A stretch of 64,000 nucleotides of DNA, from the NCBI GenBank assembly GCA_023055505.1, contig JALIRH010000001.1:94952530-95016529 (forward strand), written 5' to 3'. Positions 60,632 through 64,000 of this stretch are shown here, in pieces; position 1 is the stretch's first letter, and the number at the start of each line of letters is the position of its first letter. The notes under the pieces were generated by a model. It ran no database searches. It was not told the DNA's origin and saw only the letters and a program-made list of their open reading frames with translations. The stretch is from Callipepla californica brunnescens. Taxonomy: Eukaryota; Chordata; Aves; Galliformes; Odontophoridae. The position numbers and the translations under genes are program-made.

Positions 60632-61155
60632 TGTAACTATAAGTATTTTTAGAGTAAGCTGTCCTTGATAGTCTACTCTGTTTAGCTAGCAGGTGTTCCC
60701 TTTGGGCTCTGTGTTATGCACTGGCCACGCTGATACGGTGCTCAAAGGAAACTACACTGTGTGAACCTCGAGAAAAGTAAAGGCAGTAGATGGTCTGTGG
60801 CGAGTGGGAGAGGAAAAGTGCACTTTGAAGCAGGGGACTCCCTGCCAGTGCTGCCTTTCACATCCGCTGCCAACACATTCCTGCCTGGTTTCTTAGGATT
60901 AGGATGATATCAAAAGTTGCCTCTTCCAAGATGTGTTTTTCACTGCTGTTAATTGTTGGGAGTTGTTTTAAAGTTGTTTCTCTCAAGGCTCTCTACCAAT
61001 GGTTGTATGATATTTTCTATATGCCTCTGTCTTAAACACTATAAGAATAAGGCTGTCCAGGTAATAAACTGAAGCCTGATCACTCCTATTGAGTCCTGTC
61101 ATGCTTCCCCGCCCGAGAGCAATTGATACGGACCCTGAATCCGCGGCACACAACA
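60632..61155 (+). mobile_element. Solo LTR inserted in the mariner
   Basis: Proposed limits TGTAACTATAAG...GCACACAACA give TG...CA ends and 524 bases. The bases just outside, GATAAT at 60626-60631 and GATATT at 61156-61161, agree at five of six positions, as expected for a 6-bp duplication of a class II (ERVK-like) element. Inside are TATAAGAATAAGG near 61040 and an AATAAA at 61063-61068, then a GC-richer U5 with CGCCCGAGAGC and GGACCCTGAATCCGCGGCAC. No primer-binding site follows, so it is a solo LTR. An alternative start at 60581 is less well supported. The family is not recognised. Confidence 0.65.
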
Positions 61156-61196
61156 GATATTTTCTTCTTTATTACTTTTGGAGCAGCCCTCATGGA
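61156..61196 (-). mobile_element. Mariner terminus, other side of the LTR
   Basis: TTATTACTTTTGGAGCAGCC followed by CTCATGG closely resembles the Galluhop-type inverted terminus (...ATTACTTTTGGAACAGCCCTCGTA). It lies exactly where the interrupted mariner should end. Confidence 0.8.
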
Positions 61197-61805
61197 ACAA
61201 GTAAGCCAGACTTGTAAAACAGTTTATGATAATTTATTAAAAAAAATAAATGTCAATAAACATTATCTTAGTTATAGATTTTGTAGAGAAATGCATATTT
61301 TATTTCACTTGATCATTTTTTCATTTCATCAAGAAATAGTGATATAAACTGTCCAAATCAACATCTTTGAAGCACTTATTATTGAAATACTTCTGAATAG
61401 TTATGTAAGAAACATTAGTATCAGGTCCACAATCTCTTTTGATGTAATTTATCAGCTTGTGGAAAAAGTAGTAATTAGTTTCCATGTCATTCAAATAGAT
61501 CAAAGACAGCTTAAGATTTTAGGCTTTGATATAATTTCAAACATCAATTTCTTTTTTTTTTTTTTCCCAAGAGTGAAAACCACTCTCTAAGGCTATGCTT
61601 TTATTCTAACCTTTATCTCCTTTCTATCATTCTCTATTTAAAAACTATCACTGCAGCCCAAGGGTCTAACTTCTTACCTTTGTGAGAAAATAAGTGTGCA
61701 GGAGACAGAAATTATTGGTAATTTTTCTCCATCACAGGATCTTCTACTACTGAGGAAAAAAATAAAAGTAAAAGGAAACAGAAAAGGAAAAAGCAAAAGG
61801 AAAAA
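61197..61805. other. AT-rich DNA, nothing recognised
   Basis: Contains a T-run near 61550. The purine-rich lead-in to the microsatellite starts at about 61755. Confidence 0.45.
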
Positions 61806-62015
61806 AAGGAAGGAAGGAAGGAAGGAAGGAAGGAAGGAAGGAAGGAAGGAAGGAAGGAAGGAAGGAAGGAAGGAAGGAAGGAAGGAAGGAAGGAAGGAAG
61901 GAAGGAAGGAAGGAAGGAAGGAAGGAAGGAAGGAAGGAAGGAAGGAAGGAAGGAAGGAAGGAAGGAAGGAAGGAAGGAAGGAAGGAAGGAAGGAAGGAAG
62001 GAAGGAAGGAAGGAA
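61806..62015. repeat. (GGAA)n microsatellite, about 52 units
   Basis: Uninterrupted GGAA/AAGG units. The 144-codon frames on both strands across this block (Lys-Glu-Gly-Arg repeats on the plus strand, Pro-Ser-Phe-Leu repeats on the minus strand) are products of the repeat and not genes. Confidence 0.97.
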
Positions 62016-62089
62016 GGGAGGGAGGGAGGGAGGGAGGGAGGGAGGGAGGGAGGGAGGGAGGGAGGGAGGGAGGGAGGGAGGGAGGGAGG
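62016..62089. repeat. (GGGA)n microsatellite, about 18 units
   Basis: Follows the GGAA block with a sharp switch of unit and no interruption. Runs of GGG at 4-base spacing could form G-quadruplex structures. Confidence 0.97.
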
Positions 62090-62299
62090 AGCATAAAGGT
62101 CTTAACATGTCTGGAGTAGTATTTTTTTAATTAACAAATAGTTATACTAAACTGTATTTTGTGATTATCCTTTCAGAGTGATCGCAAGTTCATATGGAAT
62201 ATCACATAAACTAAAGAAAAGTTTCTAATGATGGAATTCAATCATTGTATTTTCAAATGAACTAAAGTCTTCTCTATATTCAAAATATTTCATAGTATA
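62090..62299. other. Short AT-rich spacer
   Basis: Nothing recognised. Confidence 0.4.
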
Positions 62300-62752
62300 A
62301 TAAAACTATTTTAGTTAGAATGGACTTACAAGGTCATCCAGTCTTTGCAACTCCCCTGCAATGATCAGCAACATCTACAGTGACATCAGGTTTCTCAAAG
62401 TCACATATAGCATGAACTTGAATATCTCCAGGGACCGGGCATCCATCACCTCTCTGGACAAACTACCTCTGCCTCACTTCCCTTATTGTAAACAAACTCC
62501 TCCTCATATTCGATCTAAATCTCCTCTCTTTTAGTTTGAAACCATTTCCCAATTTTCTTTCACAATACTCCCTGCTACAGTGCCTGTCCCCTTCTTTCTT
62601 ATGACCCCTCCTTAGACTACTATCAGTTCTCCCCAGAGCCTTCTCCAAGCTGAACAGTCCCAGCTTCTTCAGTCTGTCCTTGTAGAGGAGGTATTCCACT
62701 CCTTGGATCAGTTTTGAGTGTCATCCTCTACACGTGCTCCAACAGGTGCTAC
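62300..62752 (-). mobile_element. CR1 3' fragment, antisense
   Basis: Reversed tail near 62314 (TAGAATGGACTTACAAGGTC), then GAATATCTCCAGGGACCGGG, ATCACCTCTCTGGACAAACT, TTAGTTTGAAACCATTTCCC and TTCTTCAGTCTGTCCTTGTA, ending in late ORF2 wording (TCATCCTCTACACGTGCTCC). It is a fairly long CR1 3' region; the minus-strand frame 62463-62699 is its ORF2 end in broken form. Confidence 0.9.
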
Positions 62753-62759
62753 TTTAGGG

Positions 62760-63280
62760 CTAAAGGATATTACTGAGATAATTTTCCAATACCTCCTGAA
62801 CACTGGTTGTCATGAAACTGCTTCACTGGGAAGCCTATTTCAGAGCCTATCTTATCAGTGAAGCAGGTTTTCCTGATATCTAGTCTGAACCTCTCCTGGC
62901 AGCTTTGAGACATTCCCTTGTACCTTTCCACTGGGTACCAGAGAGAAAAGATGAGCATCTCCCTCTCCTTTTCCTCTTCTTTGGACGCTGTAGAAAGCAA
63001 TTATGTCACATCTCAACCTTCTTTTCTCTAAAGTAGAGAAACCCAGTATTTCAGTGTTCCTGTCCCTCTGTAAGATTTCTTGTCTCTCAAGGGAGTAAAC
63101 AGCACCTCCCACTTTTATATCACTAGAAAATTTACTAAAAATGCACTCAACTCCTGCATCCAGACTGCTAGAATTCTGAACTGGGGAACACTGCTAGTAA
63201 TTAGCTGACAGACAAATGTAACTCCATTCACAATGATCTTTTGAATCTCTTTGTTCAGTGAGTTCTTCACCTAGAGTACT
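62760..63280 (-). mobile_element. Second CR1 fragment, antisense, reaching into the RT
   Basis: Another reversed 3' UTR (TGGGAAGCCTATTTCAGAGC, GTTTTCCTGATATCTAGTCT), then late ORF2 and the RT at about 63100-63260: ATATCACTAGAAAATTTACT for the reversed FADD area, CTGGGGAACACTGCTAGTAA for the reversed PQGSVL area and AACTCCATTCACAATGATCT beyond it. It abuts the preceding fragment in the same orientation and repeats the 3' UTR, so two insertions are present rather than one. Confidence 0.85.
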
Positions 63281-64000
63281 CTGTACCTGATCATCTCACA
63301 ATTAAATTCTTCCAGATGGATACTGAGGTATAATAACAAAAGCATTATCCATTACTCTGTACTTCTTTTGACAGTAAACATCCAGTCCTGCAAATTGAAA
63401 CATCTTGGCAGCCCATTTCACATGAAAGTTCATACACTTGCCTCTGCATGGAGGAAACTTCCTTTCTATCTATATAATCTACCTAAGTGTAGTGAGACTT
63501 TGATGAAAGAAATTATCTCAGTGAACACATGCCTCGTCGGTTCTTGTTAAGCATAGCTTCCACCAAAGAATTAAAGAGTGTAATACAATTCTGAATATGC
63601 TAATCAGTAATACAAAGTCATTCAGTTCTGTTGTGAGCAAAAAGATAAGATGCTTGAAACAAGACACGTAGGATAACAAAAGCTGATTTTAATTTTGCTT
63701 CGGTCTTATCCTGTTAGCCTCACAAGGAGTTCTGGGAAGAAGTGTGGGGACAACAGAGTAGCTGATATCATACAATATTTAACAAAACTTCATTTACTCA
63801 ACAGCTAAGATAACGAGTCAATGATGTTTTAGTACATTTCTTGGTGTAGATTATCATTTCAGATCACACTGTTAAACTTCAGTGGCTGAAAATGTTATCT
63901 TAAGCCAACAAGATTAAGGAAGTAAGTGAAGTAAGAAGGTAAGCCAGTAAGAGAGGAATGGACATCATTTTTACAAAACAGAAAGAACTAATCACTTCCA
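63281..64000. other. AT-rich DNA to window end
   Basis: Decayed CR1 RT may continue to about 63400. Beyond that nothing is recognised. Confidence 0.45.

Noticed and set aside
61696..62130. 144-codon frames on both strands (Lys/Glu/Gly/Arg and Pro/Ser/Phe/Leu repeats)
   Set aside because: They are translations of the GGAA/GGGA microsatellite, where any frame is open. There is no unique coding sequence around it.
1..64000. Host genes, tRNA or rRNA genes
   Set aside because: No conserved exon, tRNA box pair or rRNA segment was recognised on either strand. A short exon could be missed by eye.

Overview
The window reads as avian nuclear DNA from a draft assembly. It is AT-rich, with no long open reading frames, many 5'-truncated CR1 LINE copies (several with the bird-type 3' tail of ATTCTATG-like octamers), bird ERV-L pol and LTR sequence, and a mariner of the kind described in birds as Galluhop. 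A 100-base run of N inside a GA microsatellite marks an assembly gap. Family names come from memory of avian repeats, not from a database search. I could not identify the species.

I found no host protein-coding gene, tRNA, rRNA, CRISPR array or bacterial feature. The window is best described as a gene desert or a large intron holding layered, decayed transposable elements.

Layout. 1-5 kb: an antisense CR1 ORF2 piece, AT-rich DNA, and an antisense CR1 3' end. 6-10 kb: an ERV-L pol remnant (RT end, RNase H, integrase start) lying between two inverted copies of a foldback-type repeat. 13.5-16.7 kb: a dense cluster with a CR1 3' fragment, a CR1 that keeps much of its RT, and an LTR split by a nested CR1 tail. 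19.9-22.8 kb: old CR1 pieces. 22.8-31.3 kb: a long stretch with no recognisable transposon. 31.3-33.2 kb: an LTR/CR1 junction, two head-to-head CR1 pieces and the GA microsatellite with the gap. 35.6-39.4 kb: a CR1 tail, an internally deleted LTR and a 'skeleton' CR1. 42-46.7 kb: more CR1 pieces on both strands. 46.9-48.2 kb: two direct copies of an unnamed repeat flanking an intact 281-bp foldback element with 77-78 bp inverted termini and a 4-bp target duplication. 49-57.8 kb: CR1 tails, another LTR and microsatellites. 59.4-61.2 kb: a mariner interrupted by a solo LTR. 61.8-63.4 kb: a long GGAA/GGGA microsatellite and antisense CR1 sequence.

Nothing here works together as a gene system. 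The relationships are those of insertion order: LTRs into mariner, CR1 into LTR, and foldbacks near other repeats. The best candidate for something undescribed is the foldback family (three traces, at 6.2-6.8, 9.9-10.0 and 47.2-47.5 kb). Whether it is already in avian repeat libraries I cannot tell.
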